A stretch of DNA of 64,000 bases. It comes from Bin5 sp965221345. GTDB taxonomy: Bacteria; Chloroflexota; Anaerolineae; Caldilineales; Caldilineaceae. The stretch's first letter is position 1. Each line of letters starts with the position of its first letter. Below, in pieces: positions 7,825 to 15,440 of this stretch. The position numbers and the translations under genes were made by a program. The DNA lies in NCBI GenBank assembly GCA_965221345.1, contig CBDCSD010000002.1:682001-746000 (forward strand), given 5' to 3'. The notes below the pieces were generated by a model. It saw only the letters and a program-made list of their open reading frames with translations, searched no databases and was not told the DNA's origin.

Positions 7825-9006
7825 CTAGGTGGATGAGCCTGAAGTTTCATCGTCTGCACCCTGACTCTGCCGGCGCTCCGCCTCCTCCTCATCTGTCAGG
7901 GGGGCAGTAGCCTGGGGACGTGCCCACTGCTCACTGCTCCAGTCGGTTCGCTCGTCACCGCTGTTCATCTCCGGTTCCTGGCCGGCGTGGGTGGAAAATT
8001 CGGCGAAGTCATAGTATTCGTCCTCGTCTTCCGGCTGTGCGCTCGGCAGAGGACGCAACTGCGCGTCAGCCCCATAGCCGCTGTCCGCTGTGCGGGGCTG
8101 TTCATCTTCTGTGTAGAACGTTTCGCTCTCATGGGCAACGCTGTCGGTCGCGTCCAAATCGAGCGGGGGCGCACCTGCCAGCGCGCTGACCGGCGACGAA
8201 ATCACCGGCATCGGTGCCCGCGAACGCACAGGCGTCGGCAAAAGGGTCCGGTTCACTTCCCAACTGCGCAAACGGATCGTGGCCATGCCCAGCAGAGCCA
8301 AACCCAGCAAAGCATAGAGGCCCAGGGCAACGACGATAAGCAGTAGATTGACCAACTCCATCACGGGAAAGTCGGCGCCGTTGCTTCCGAATTGCGCTGC
8401 CAGGGGACCAGTCTCCAGAACCTCGCCGCGCAAAAAGAAACCTAGCGCTGCGTAGAGAAACACAGCAACACTTGTCATCAACCAGTTGCTCAACACGGCA
8501 AGGAAATAGTCCCACGCGCCGCTCCCAAACTGTACCTGCTGATCATTCAGCGACACATGGGTCAGAATCTGGCGGCGCAAACGGTTGCGCCCCCAGAAGT
8601 AGTAGAGCCCCAATGTCAGCGGCGTAAAGAGAACGAGCAGGAGCCATTCCCAGAAGATATCCAGCGTCTTGCCGTCATAGTCCAAGCGTTGGCCATTGGG
8701 CATGAGTGTATGAGCATATTGCCAGCGCAGCATTCTCGTTGCAGAAAAACCGAGAATGAAGTACAGCCCCAGAGTAATCAGGGTATAGAATCCAATGATA
8801 ACAAACTGTACAAACACCTCCGCGCCGGAGCCGTCGAACTCCAACTGCCGGTCCTCGAAATATGTGCTCTCGGTGATAATCCGTTGCCAGCGAGCATATC
8901 CCCAGGGCACATAAATTCCCACTGTAAACCCTGTGAGGATCGCAATCAGAATTAGATTTCCGTAGATATTCAGCCAGCGACCTCGAAACTCCAGGTTGGT
9001 AGGCAT
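7825..9006 (-). CDS. DUF898 (YjgN-like) multi-pass membrane protein
   Basis: 393 residues. Three repeated blocks of the DUF898 pattern occur: FRGRWLNIYGNLILIAILT, LEFDGSGAEVFVQFVIIGFY and VQFGSGAWDYFLAVLSNWL, each beginning with an F-x-G motif and followed by two hydrophobic helices, so about eight membrane segments in residues 1-250. TLGLYFILGF and TLGLYYFWGRNRLRRQ are typical of the family. The C-terminal 130 residues are polar, acidic and probably disordered. Its function is unknown; family members are inner-membrane proteins. It converges on selD, with no clear terminator between them. Confidence 0.8.
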   Translation of the reverse strand: MPTNLEFRGRWLNIYGNLILIAILTGFTVGIYVPWGYARWQRIITESTYFEDRQLEFDGSGAEVFVQFVIIGFYTLITLGLYFILGFSATRMLRWQYAHTLMPNGQRLDYDGKTLDIFWEWLLLVLFTPLTLGLYYFWGRNRLRRQILTHVSLNDQQVQFGSGAWDYFLAVLSNWLMTSVAVFLYAALGFFLRGEVLETGPLAAQFGSNGADFPVMELVNLLLIVVALGLYALLGLALLGMATIRLRSWEVNRTLLPTPVRSRAPMPVISSPVSALAGAPPLDLDATDSVAHESETFYTEDEQPRTADSGYGADAQLRPLPSAQPEDEDEYYDFAEFSTHAGQEPEMNSGDERTDWSSEQWARPQATAPLTDEEEAERRQSQGADDETSGSST

Positions 9007-9145
9007 GGCAGAATCCTTCCGCGCATGTAAGGATCAGTAGAAGGCCACGGGGGATGGTTCAGAGCCGTCAAAACAGTATAGCCCAGGCGCGCCCGCTTGA
9101 CAAAGCAGTACCTTTTTCGCCCGGCGGCCCTCCTGCAACCGCACG

Positions 9146-10351
9146 TCAGACTACGCCACTGTCGCGTAACGCCTCGATCGCTTCTGCTGTCAGAGCCAGC
9201 TTCTCTTGCAGCAATTCTTTTGTATGCTCACCCAGCAGCGGCGGCGGCCGGAATATGTGCGCCGGCGTCTTGTCCAGCTTGGGCACCGGCCCGACCAACG
9301 GGATCCTGTCTCCGTTTCCGTCAGTGACCGTTTGCACCATCTGCCGGTGCTCTGCTTGGGGCGTCGCCAACGCGGTTGGAATGTCGTTGACCGGGCCGCA
9401 CGGTACGCCTGCCGCGCGCAGCCGTTGGATCCACTCATCGGTGGTGCATCGGCGGAAATGGTCGGCTAACGCCGGAATGAGCAGATCTCGAAACTGGACG
9501 CGGGCCGGATTTGTGGCAAACCGTTCGTCATCCAGCCAAGTCGGCTCGCCAACTACCTCTGCAAGTGTAGCGAACTGACCGTCGTTGCCCACCGCCAGCA
9601 TCAGATGGCCGTCGGCTGTGACAAAGGTCTGATAGGGCACAACGGTGCCATGGGCGTTGCCATAGCGGCGGGGCGGGTCGCCGGACAGGAGATAGCCGCT
9701 GGCGACGTTAGCCAGCCAGCTCAACTGCGTGTCAAAGAGCGCGATATCGATATGCTGACCCTCGCCCGTCCGCTCACGATGCTGCAAGGCAGTCAGAATC
9801 GCCACCGCCGCCTGCAGACCGGCGGTGATGTCAACGATTGCCACCCCCACTTTGTACGGCTCGCCGTCGGTTCCCCCGCTCGTTGGGCCGGTGATGCTCA
9901 TAATACCGCCCTGCGCCTGGATGACCGTGTCATAGCCGGGGAGCGCCCGATCGGGGCCGGTCTGGCCATAGCCGGTGATGGCGCAGTAGATCAGGCCGGG
10001 ATTGTCCGAGTGCAGGCTTTCATAGCCCAGCCCCATCCGCTCCATCCCACCCGCCTTGAAGTTTTCCACCACCACATCGGCCTGCACAGCCAGCCGACGG
10101 AAGATCGTCCGGCCGGCCTCCGTCTTCAGATTGAGCGTCAAGCTACGCTTATTGCGATTGGCGCACAGAAAATATGCACTCTGCCCGCCATCGGTGAAGG
10201 GCGGACCCCAGTGGCGGGAGTCATCCCCCCGGCCCGGCTGCTCGATCTTGATCACTTCGGCGCCGTAATCGCCCAGCGTCATGGTGGCATACGGGCCTGC
10301 CAGGACGCGCGAGAGGTCGAGAACTGTGATGTGGGTCAAGGCGTGAAGCAT
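9146..10351 (-). CDS. CaiB/BaiF family (type III) CoA transferase
   Basis: 401-residue enzyme moving CoA between acyl-CoA and a free acid. N-terminal LDLSRVLAGPYATMTLGDYGAEVIKIEQP and DDSRHWGPPF, NRNKRSLTLNLK and ADVVVENFKAGGMERMG are the standard family blocks; VGVAIVDITAGLQAA holds the expected catalytic Asp. The C-terminal GVPCGPVNDIPTALATPQ block is also typical. The substrate cannot be told from sequence (formyl-, carnitine-, succinyl- or other). It lies 51 bases downstream of the first Uma2 gene on the same strand, so they may be co-transcribed. Its 5' end is copied twice more further along as dead fragments. Confidence 0.93.
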   Translation of the reverse strand: MLHALTHITVLDLSRVLAGPYATMTLGDYGAEVIKIEQPGRGDDSRHWGPPFTDGGQSAYFLCANRNKRSLTLNLKTEAGRTIFRRLAVQADVVVENFKAGGMERMGLGYESLHSDNPGLIYCAITGYGQTGPDRALPGYDTVIQAQGGIMSITGPTSGGTDGEPYKVGVAIVDITAGLQAAVAILTALQHRERTGEGQHIDIALFDTQLSWLANVASGYLLSGDPPRRYGNAHGTVVPYQTFVTADGHLMLAVGNDGQFATLAEVVGEPTWLDDERFATNPARVQFRDLLIPALADHFRRCTTDEWIQRLRAAGVPCGPVNDIPTALATPQAEHRQMVQTVTDGNGDRIPLVGPVPKLDKTPAHIFRPPPLLGEHTKELLQEKLALTAEAIEALRDSGVV

Positions 10352-10402
10352 AGGAGATGCGCTGCGTGGCCAGACTGAGTCGTTGGGCAGGTTAGCGGGA
10401 AA

Positions 10403-10966
10403 TCAGAAGGCGAAAAGCTCGGTAACGGAAAGCGTGAAACCGGTGAGTTGGCCTGTGCCGACGAGCATATCGCCAGTCCGTAGAGCGGTGCGCTGCGTAG
10501 CTGAGTGGTAGACGAAGACGGTCTCCTTCTCCGGATCGACGATCCAGAGTGCGCCAACGCCAATCGAGAAGTAGTCATCGATCTTCTGGCGCATCTCCAC
10601 CCAGCGACCGGTGGGGGACAGAATCTCTACAACCAGGTCGGGCGCAACTTCGACAAAACCTGGCGGTGGGCCATCTGGCAGTTTCGCATTCGACCAGAAG
10701 GCAAGATCAGCGCCGCGTATCCGATCCGGGTCGTGGCGGATATAGACGCCAACCTCCCCAACCATGCACAAACCGACTTTCCTGTCACTGACAAATCCGC
10801 CTACCAAGAGGGCGAGCCTTGATTCAAGGAAACCATGAACTCCACCGGTTGGGCTCATCCTTACAATTACTCCATCAATGAGTTCACAGGGGCCAATGTC
10901 ACCCATTGCCAGCAGTTCGGAGCCGGTGATGAGTCTGGTTGTTGTTTCCGTTGGTTGCGCTGTCAT
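10403..10966 (-). CDS. Uma2 family endonuclease-like protein, copy 1
   Basis: 187 residues from MTAQPTETTTRLITGSELL. Uma2 (DUF820) proteins have a PD-(D/E)XK nuclease fold; here IRGADLAFW gives the metal-binding Asp, APDLVVEILSP the Glu, and MRQKIDDYFSIGVGALWIVDP the Lys/Gln helix and final strand. Family members are very abundant in Cyanobacteria and Chloroflexota, and their biological role is unsettled. I chose the start matching the two downstream paralogues; the frame stays open upstream to 11017. Residues 52-69 (ALLVGGFVSDRKVGLCMV) differ strongly from the other copies although the rest is almost the same. Confidence 0.85.
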   Translation of the reverse strand: MTAQPTETTTRLITGSELLAMGDIGPCELIDGVIVRMSPTGGVHGFLESRLALLVGGFVSDRKVGLCMVGEVGVYIRHDPDRIRGADLAFWSNAKLPDGPPPGFVEVAPDLVVEILSPTGRWVEMRQKIDDYFSIGVGALWIVDPEKETVFVYHSATQRTALRTGDMLVGTGQLTGFTLSVTELFAF

Positions 10967-11380
10967 CAGTCTGTTCCGTGAATCCCTTCTGGCGCGTGCA
11001 TTCCGGCCTGCGCGCAATATCCACCAGATAAAGAACCGTCAGTTTTCGGTATGCAGTATAGCACACCTGCTGTGGTTGGTCGGAAGCGAAGGCGAATTGC
11101 CCGGTGAGCTGCCTGTTCGCACTTGGCAGCGAGCGCTAAACACCTGCTTTGACACGCTGCCGCGGCAGGGATGCCCTGTCGTTCAGACCGCGGCGCGGGC
11201 ACCGATCGTGTTCCAATGCGGAACAGGGACTATAGTGCAGAGAGACTCTGGCTCAGATTCCCAGTGCCGCCGTAGAAACATCAACTTAGTCCGCTCCCAA
11301 GCGACTCTAGTGTAAGGGGGGACGAGCCATCTTACTCTTTCCTACGCCGAAAGGATTCTCTTGGGAAGCAGTATTCTTCT

Positions 11381-11506
11381 CCCCCGGACCGGCTGTTCGA
11401 TCTTTTTGACTAGGGCGCCGTAATCGCCCAGCGTCATGGTGGCATACGGGCCTGCCGAGACGCGCGAAAGGTCGAGTATTGTGATGTGGGTCAAGGCGTG
11501 GAGCAG
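11381..11506 (-). pseudogene. 5' fragment of CaiB gene, copy 2
   Basis: This segment repeats the first ~42 codons of the CoA transferase (LTHITILDLSRVSAGPYATM in translation). The ATG has become CTG, and the fragment ends at the duplication junction. It cannot make an enzyme and is a passenger of the tandem duplication. Confidence 0.8.
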
Positions 11507-11557
11507 AGAAGATGCGTTGCGTGGCCAGACTGAGTCGTTGGGCAGGTTAGCGGGAAA

Positions 11558-12121
11558 TCAGAAAGCGAAAAGCTCGGTAACGGAAAGCGTGAAACCGGTG
11601 AGCGGGCCTGTGCCGACGAGCATGTCGCCAGTTTGTAGAGCGGTGCGCTGCGTAGCCGAACGATAAACGAAGACGGTCTCCTCCTCCGGAGCGACGATCC
11701 AGAGTGTGCCAACGCCAATCGAAAAGTAGTCATCGATCTTCTGGCGCATCTCCACCCAGCGATCGGTGGGGGACAGAATCTCTACAACCAGGTCGGGCGC
11801 AACTTCGATAAAACCTGGCGGTGGGCCATCTGGCAGTTTCGCATTCGACCAGAAGGCAAGATCAGCGCCGCGTATCCGATCCGGATCGTGGCGAATATAT
11901 ACGCCGATCTCTCCAACCAGGCACCAGCCTGCCTTCGTGTCTTCGACAAAAGTACCCAGACGACGGTCAAGCCTTGATTCAAGGAAACCATGTACTCCAC
12001 CGGTTGGGCTCATCCTTACAATTACTCCATCAATGAGTTCACAGGGGCCAATGTCACCCATTGCCAGCAGTTCGGAGCCGGTGACGAGTCTGGTTGTGGT
12101 TTCCATTGGTTGCGCTGTCAT
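11558..12121 (-). CDS. Uma2 family endonuclease-like protein, copy 2
   Basis: 187 residues, MTAQPMETTTRLVTGSELL onward, nearly identical to copy 1 apart from residues 52-69 (DRRLGTFVEDTKAGWCLV). The catalytic pattern is kept (RIRGADLAFW, DLVVEILSPTDRW, QKIDDYFSIG), but WIVDP is WIVAP, a change next to the last core strand. The frame is open upstream to 12373, but the start is set by alignment with the other copies. It is preceded by a copy of the cyclophilin upstream region and followed by a dead CaiB fragment. Confidence 0.85.
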   Translation of the reverse strand: MTAQPMETTTRLVTGSELLAMGDIGPCELIDGVIVRMSPTGGVHGFLESRLDRRLGTFVEDTKAGWCLVGEIGVYIRHDPDRIRGADLAFWSNAKLPDGPPPGFIEVAPDLVVEILSPTDRWVEMRQKIDDYFSIGVGTLWIVAPEEETVFVYRSATQRTALQTGDMLVGTGPLTGFTLSVTELFAF

Positions 12122-12536
12122 CAGTCTGGTCCGTGAATCCTTTCTGGCGCGTGCATCCTGGCCTGCGCGCAATATCCACCGGATAAAGAGAACCGTCCGT
12201 CTTCGCCATGCAGTATAGCACACCTGCCGTGGAGGATCGGAAGCGAAGGCGAACTGCCCGGTGAGCTGCCTTTTCGCACTTGGCGGCGAGCGCGAAACAC
12301 CTGCTTTGACAAGCTGCCGCGGCAGGGATGCCCTGTCGTTCAGACCGCGGCGCGGGCACCGATCGTGTTCCATGCGGAACAGGTACTGTAGTGCAGAGAG
12401 ACTCTGGCTCAGATTCCCAGTGCCGCCGTAGAAACATCAACTTAGTCCGCTCCCGAGCGACTCTAGTGTGAGGGGGGACGAGCCATCTTACTCTTTCCTA
12501 CGCCGAAAGGATTCTCTTGGGGAGCAGTATTCTTCT

Positions 12537-12662
12537 CCCCCGGCCCGGCTGTTCGATCTTTTTGACTAGGGCACCGTAATCGCCCAGCGTCATGGTGGCA
12601 TACGGGCCTGCCGAGACGCGCGAAAGGTCGAGTATTGTGATGTGGGTCAAGGCGTGGAGCAG
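12537..12662 (-). pseudogene. 5' fragment of CaiB gene, copy 3
   Basis: Second dead copy of the CoA transferase 5' end, matching 11381-11506 almost base for base, again with the start codon lost. It marks the beginning of the third tandem unit. Confidence 0.78.
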
Positions 12663-12713
12663 AGAAGATGCGTTGCGTGGCCAGACTGAGTCGTTGGGCA
12701 GGTTAGCGGGAAA

Positions 12714-13277
12714 TCAGAAAGCGAAAAGCTCGGTAACGGAAAGCGTGAAACCGGTGAGCGGGCCTGTGCCTACCAGCATGTCGCCAGTTCGTACCGCGGT
12801 GCGCTGCGTAGCCGAACGATAAACGAAGACGGTCTCCTCTTCCGGATCGACGATCCAGAGTGTACCAACGCCGATCGAGAAGTAGTCGTCGATCTTCTGG
12901 CGTATCTCCGCCCAGCGGTCAGTCGGGGACAGAATCTCTACAACCAGGTCGGGCGCAATTTCGCTAAAGCCGGTTGACGGGCCATCAGGAAGTCTCTCTT
13001 TAGACCAGAAGGCAAGATCAGCCCCGCGTATCCGGTCTGGATTGTGCCGGATGTAGATGCCAACCTCTCCACCCAAGACCCAACCGGCCTGCGCATCTTG
13101 ATTGAATCTATACAGGAAGAAAGTGAGTCTGGATTCAAGGTAGCCATGTACCTCACCCGTCGGACTCATTCCTACAATTTCTCCATCAATGAGTTCGCAA
13201 GGGCCTATGTCACCCATTGCCAGCAGTTCGGCGCCGGTTACGAGTCTGGTTGTTGTTTCTGTAGGTTGCGCTGTCAT
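12714..13277 (-). CDS. Uma2 family endonuclease-like protein, copy 3
   Basis: 187 residues. It is the most divergent copy: residues 52-69 read TFFLYRFNQDAQAGWVLG and a second cluster near 93-107 differs (KERLPDGPSTGFSEI). The nuclease-like core is kept (RIRGADLAFW, APDLVVEILSPTDRW, RQKIDDYFSIG, LWIVDP). An IS630 element sits about 40 bases upstream of its start, in what should be its leader, so its expression may be altered. Confidence 0.85.
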   Translation of the reverse strand: MTAQPTETTTRLVTGAELLAMGDIGPCELIDGEIVGMSPTGEVHGYLESRLTFFLYRFNQDAQAGWVLGGEVGIYIRHNPDRIRGADLAFWSKERLPDGPSTGFSEIAPDLVVEILSPTDRWAEIRQKIDDYFSIGVGTLWIVDPEEETVFVYRSATQRTAVRTGDMLVGTGPLTGFTLSVTELFAF

Positions 13278-13316
13278 CAGTCTGGTCCGTATTTTCCTTC
13301 TGGCGCGTGCATCCTA

Positions 13317-14542
13317 GTAGTTCAACAATCTTTTATTGACGGATAAAGTCGTTCGAGTTTGATGCGAGCGTCAGCTGTGGTGAAACGCCAGTTGACGGTA
13401 GCGGTCGAGTCATTGCGTCGGTTTTGCCAAGCTGTGACTTGCTGCATCAAGGTCTGTTTGTCAGGGATGCGCGCGTTCAAGCACTGTCGATGCAGGACAC
13501 TGAGTTCGATTTCAGCCATATTGAGCCAACTGCCATGCTTGGGGGTGTAATGGATTTCCAGTTTGGCGGCAATGCGGCGGGCTTCGGCCGCCGGGAACGC
13601 TTCATACAACGAAGCGAGTTTGTGTGTGTTCAAATTGTCCATCACCAAGACGATCGTGTCTGCCTGCGGGAAGTGGATGTCGACCAGGTCACGCATGCAG
13701 TGGGCAAAATCGACCATGGTGCGGCGCGCTGTCACCTTGACATGACGCCAGGCTTGCAGCGGCGCAAAGCAGAGAAAGAGGTTGCCAACGCCGTTGCGTT
13801 CATACTCGTAGTCATATTTGGCCACCGCACCCGGTCGCGGTGGCAGGGGCAGACGGGTCTCTTTGGTCAACTGTTTACTGCCTTCATCAAGACAGACCAA
13901 CGGGCGCTTGGGATCCTGCTGCCGATGATAGACTTCAAGCGTATCTTCCATGGCGCAGACGAACTCTGCGCTCGCGGTCTCCGGAATACACCATTCATCT
14001 TTCAGCCAGGGCTTAAGTTCGTTTTTTTTAGCGTCGTCCGCACTGTTTCGCGCGAAATACGTTCGACCACCTCTAATTCGACCAGCTTATCGGCCAGCAT
14101 CTGCAGCGTCCACTGCTCCTGTCCATCCGGCGCAGCGCTACACGCTAACTGCACCAACCGCGCTTCGCCAGCGCCATCCAATACGCGCGGTCGTTTCCGT
14201 TTCGGTCGCGTGTGGGTGAGGGCGGCTTCGATGCCGACTGTGACACACCGCTCCCGCACGCGCTCGACCGTGCGCGCATGCGCTCCTAATGCCTTGGCAA
14301 TCTCGGCGTCGCACCAGCCCCCGCCCGCTTGCGCCTCATCGGCCATCAGCAGGATGCGAGCCCGTCTTAAGCGTCGCGCCGACCCTGTTCCCGTGTTCAC
14401 CTGCCCATCCAGTTCCTTGCGCTCTTCCGCTGTCAATCGCACCCGATATCGTTTCGCTGGCATCTTTCCTCTCCTTGTGTCTGCCTTTCTGGAGAGTGTG
14501 CCACAGTTCATCTTATCCGGCAAACCCTGTATGTTACACTAC
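13317..14542 (-). mobile_element. IS630 family insertion sequence, 1226 bp
   Basis: The element is flanked by TA on both sides (13315-13316 and 14543-14544), the target expected for IS630/mariner elements. Its imperfect ends are GTAGTTCAACAATC and, from the other side, GTAGTGTAACATAC. The empty site is visible in tandem copies 1 and 2, where the sequence around the insertion is uninterrupted (GTGCATCCTGGCCTGCGCGC in copy 2). Only the transposase is inside. Confidence 0.92.
13322..14463 (-). CDS. IS630 transposase made by frameshift at A8
   Basis: DDE transposase in two overlapping frames. The first (from ATG 14463, with GGAGAGGA in front) encodes MPAKRYRVRLTAEERKELD, the helix-turn-helix part (AEIAKALGAHARTVERVRER) and ends at VRTTLKKTNLSPG. 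The second encodes LKKNELKPWLKDEWCIPETA, then VCLDEGSKQL, VMDNLNTHKLASLYEAF and the GSWLNMAEIELSVL catalytic blocks. Continuity needs a -1 shift on a run of eight A residues (minus strand, opposite T8 at 14022-14029). The shift restores the family sequence exactly, so it is either programmed or by transcriptional slippage rather than decay. Confidence 0.88.
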
Positions 14543-14904
14543 TAGCCTGCGCGCCATTTCTACCAGAAAAAGAACCGTCAGTCATCGACTCGCAGTATAG
14601 CACATCTGCTACGGATGGCGGGAAGTGCCGGCGTACATCCCGGGGGCTGTCTTCTCGCACTTGGCGGCGAGCGCGAAACACCTGCTTTGACAAGCTGCCC
14701 CGGCATGGATGCGCCGCCTGACCGAATGCGTCGCCCGCACCAATTGTGTTCCACTACGGAAAGGGTAATATAATGCAGACAGAACTTGGCTCGCATCCGC
14801 CGCCCGCCGTAGAGGCTTCAACTCTGTCCACTTCGTTGCGACCCCTGCGTCAGAAAGGGGCGGATGAGCCATCTTACTCTATTCAACACCGAAAGGAATC
14901 TCTT

Positions 14905-15384
14905 GTGAAGCAGTATTCTTCTCCCCAGGCCATGCAGCTCGATCCGTCAAAGGCCTATACCGCTACCATTCAGACGAACCGCGGTAATATCGAGATCGAC
15001 CTCTACGCCGACAAAGTGCCGAACACGGTTAACAACTTTGTGGCGCTGGCCCGCGACGGCTTCTACGACGGTATCAGCTTTCACCGCGTGATCGCCGATT
15101 TCATGGTCCAATGCGGCGACCCCACCGGCAGCGGACGGGGCGGCCCCGGCTACCGATTTAACGACGAATTTCATCCGGAACTCGTGCATGATGGCCCCGG
15201 CGTCCTCAGCATGGCCAACGCCGGACCCAACACCAACGGCAGCCAGTTCTTCATCACCCATGTGGCCACCAATTGGCTCGACAACAAACATTCCGTCTTC
15301 GGCAAAGTGCGCAGCGGCCAGGATGTCGTTGATGCGATTCAGCAAGGAGATGTGATGGAGCGGGTCGAGATCGAGGAGAGCTAA
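14905..15384 (+). CDS. cyclophilin-type peptidyl-prolyl cis-trans isomerase
   Basis: 159 residues from GTG 14905, with AAAGGAA seven bases upstream; an upstream in-frame extension to 14746 is not supported. It catalyses proline isomerisation in folding. Family blocks are TNRGNIEIDLYADKVPNTVN, SFHRVIADFMVQCGDPTG, GPGYRFNDEF, SMANAGPNTNGSQFFIT and KHSVFGKV, with the active-site Arg in FHRVI and Gln in MVQCGD. No signal peptide is seen, so it is cytoplasmic. Its 5' end and leader are the source of the fragments at the tandem-repeat junctions. Confidence 0.93.
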   Translation: MKQYSSPQAMQLDPSKAYTATIQTNRGNIEIDLYADKVPNTVNNFVALARDGFYDGISFHRVIADFMVQCGDPTGSGRGGPGYRFNDEFHPELVHDGPGVLSMANAGPNTNGSQFFITHVATNWLDNKHSVFGKVRSGQDVVDAIQQGDVMERVEIEES

Positions 15385-15392
15385 AAGGAAGG

Positions 15393-15436
15393 ACCGGGGA
15401 GTGAGGAACAGAGTTTCCCCCACTCCTCGCCCCGGT
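15393..15436. terminator. bidirectional hairpin between convergent genes
   Basis: ACCGGGG (15393-15399) pairs with CCCCGGT (15430-15436), and inside it AGTGAGGAA pairs with TTTCCCCCACT-type sequence with a small bulge. It lies between the cyclophilin stop and the ABC gene stop. The inner GAGTGAGGAA sequence is shared with palindromes inside two genes elsewhere in the window. Confidence 0.65.
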
Positions 15437-15440
15437 GTCA

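Larger units (their letters stand above)
10225..14930. repeat. tandem triplication of a ~1155-bp unit carrying Uma2
   Basis: Three head-to-tail copies begin near 10225, 11380 and 12536 (offsets 1155 and 1156). Each runs from inside the 5' end of the CaiB gene, across one Uma2 gene, to the 5' end of the cyclophilin gene. The copy junctions fuse the cyclophilin start region (CAGTATTCTTCTCCCC) to CaiB sequence (CGGCTGTTCGATCTT), sharing a short run of C bases. Copies 1 and 2 hold dead gene ends; only the outer CaiB and the last cyclophilin are complete. Copy 3 is interrupted by an IS630 element. Confidence 0.9.

Noticed and set aside
14746..14904. N-terminal extension of the cyclophilin
   Set aside because: The extension has no family match, and AAAGGAA sits correctly before GTG 14905. 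The region is the repeated leader also present in the tandem copies.
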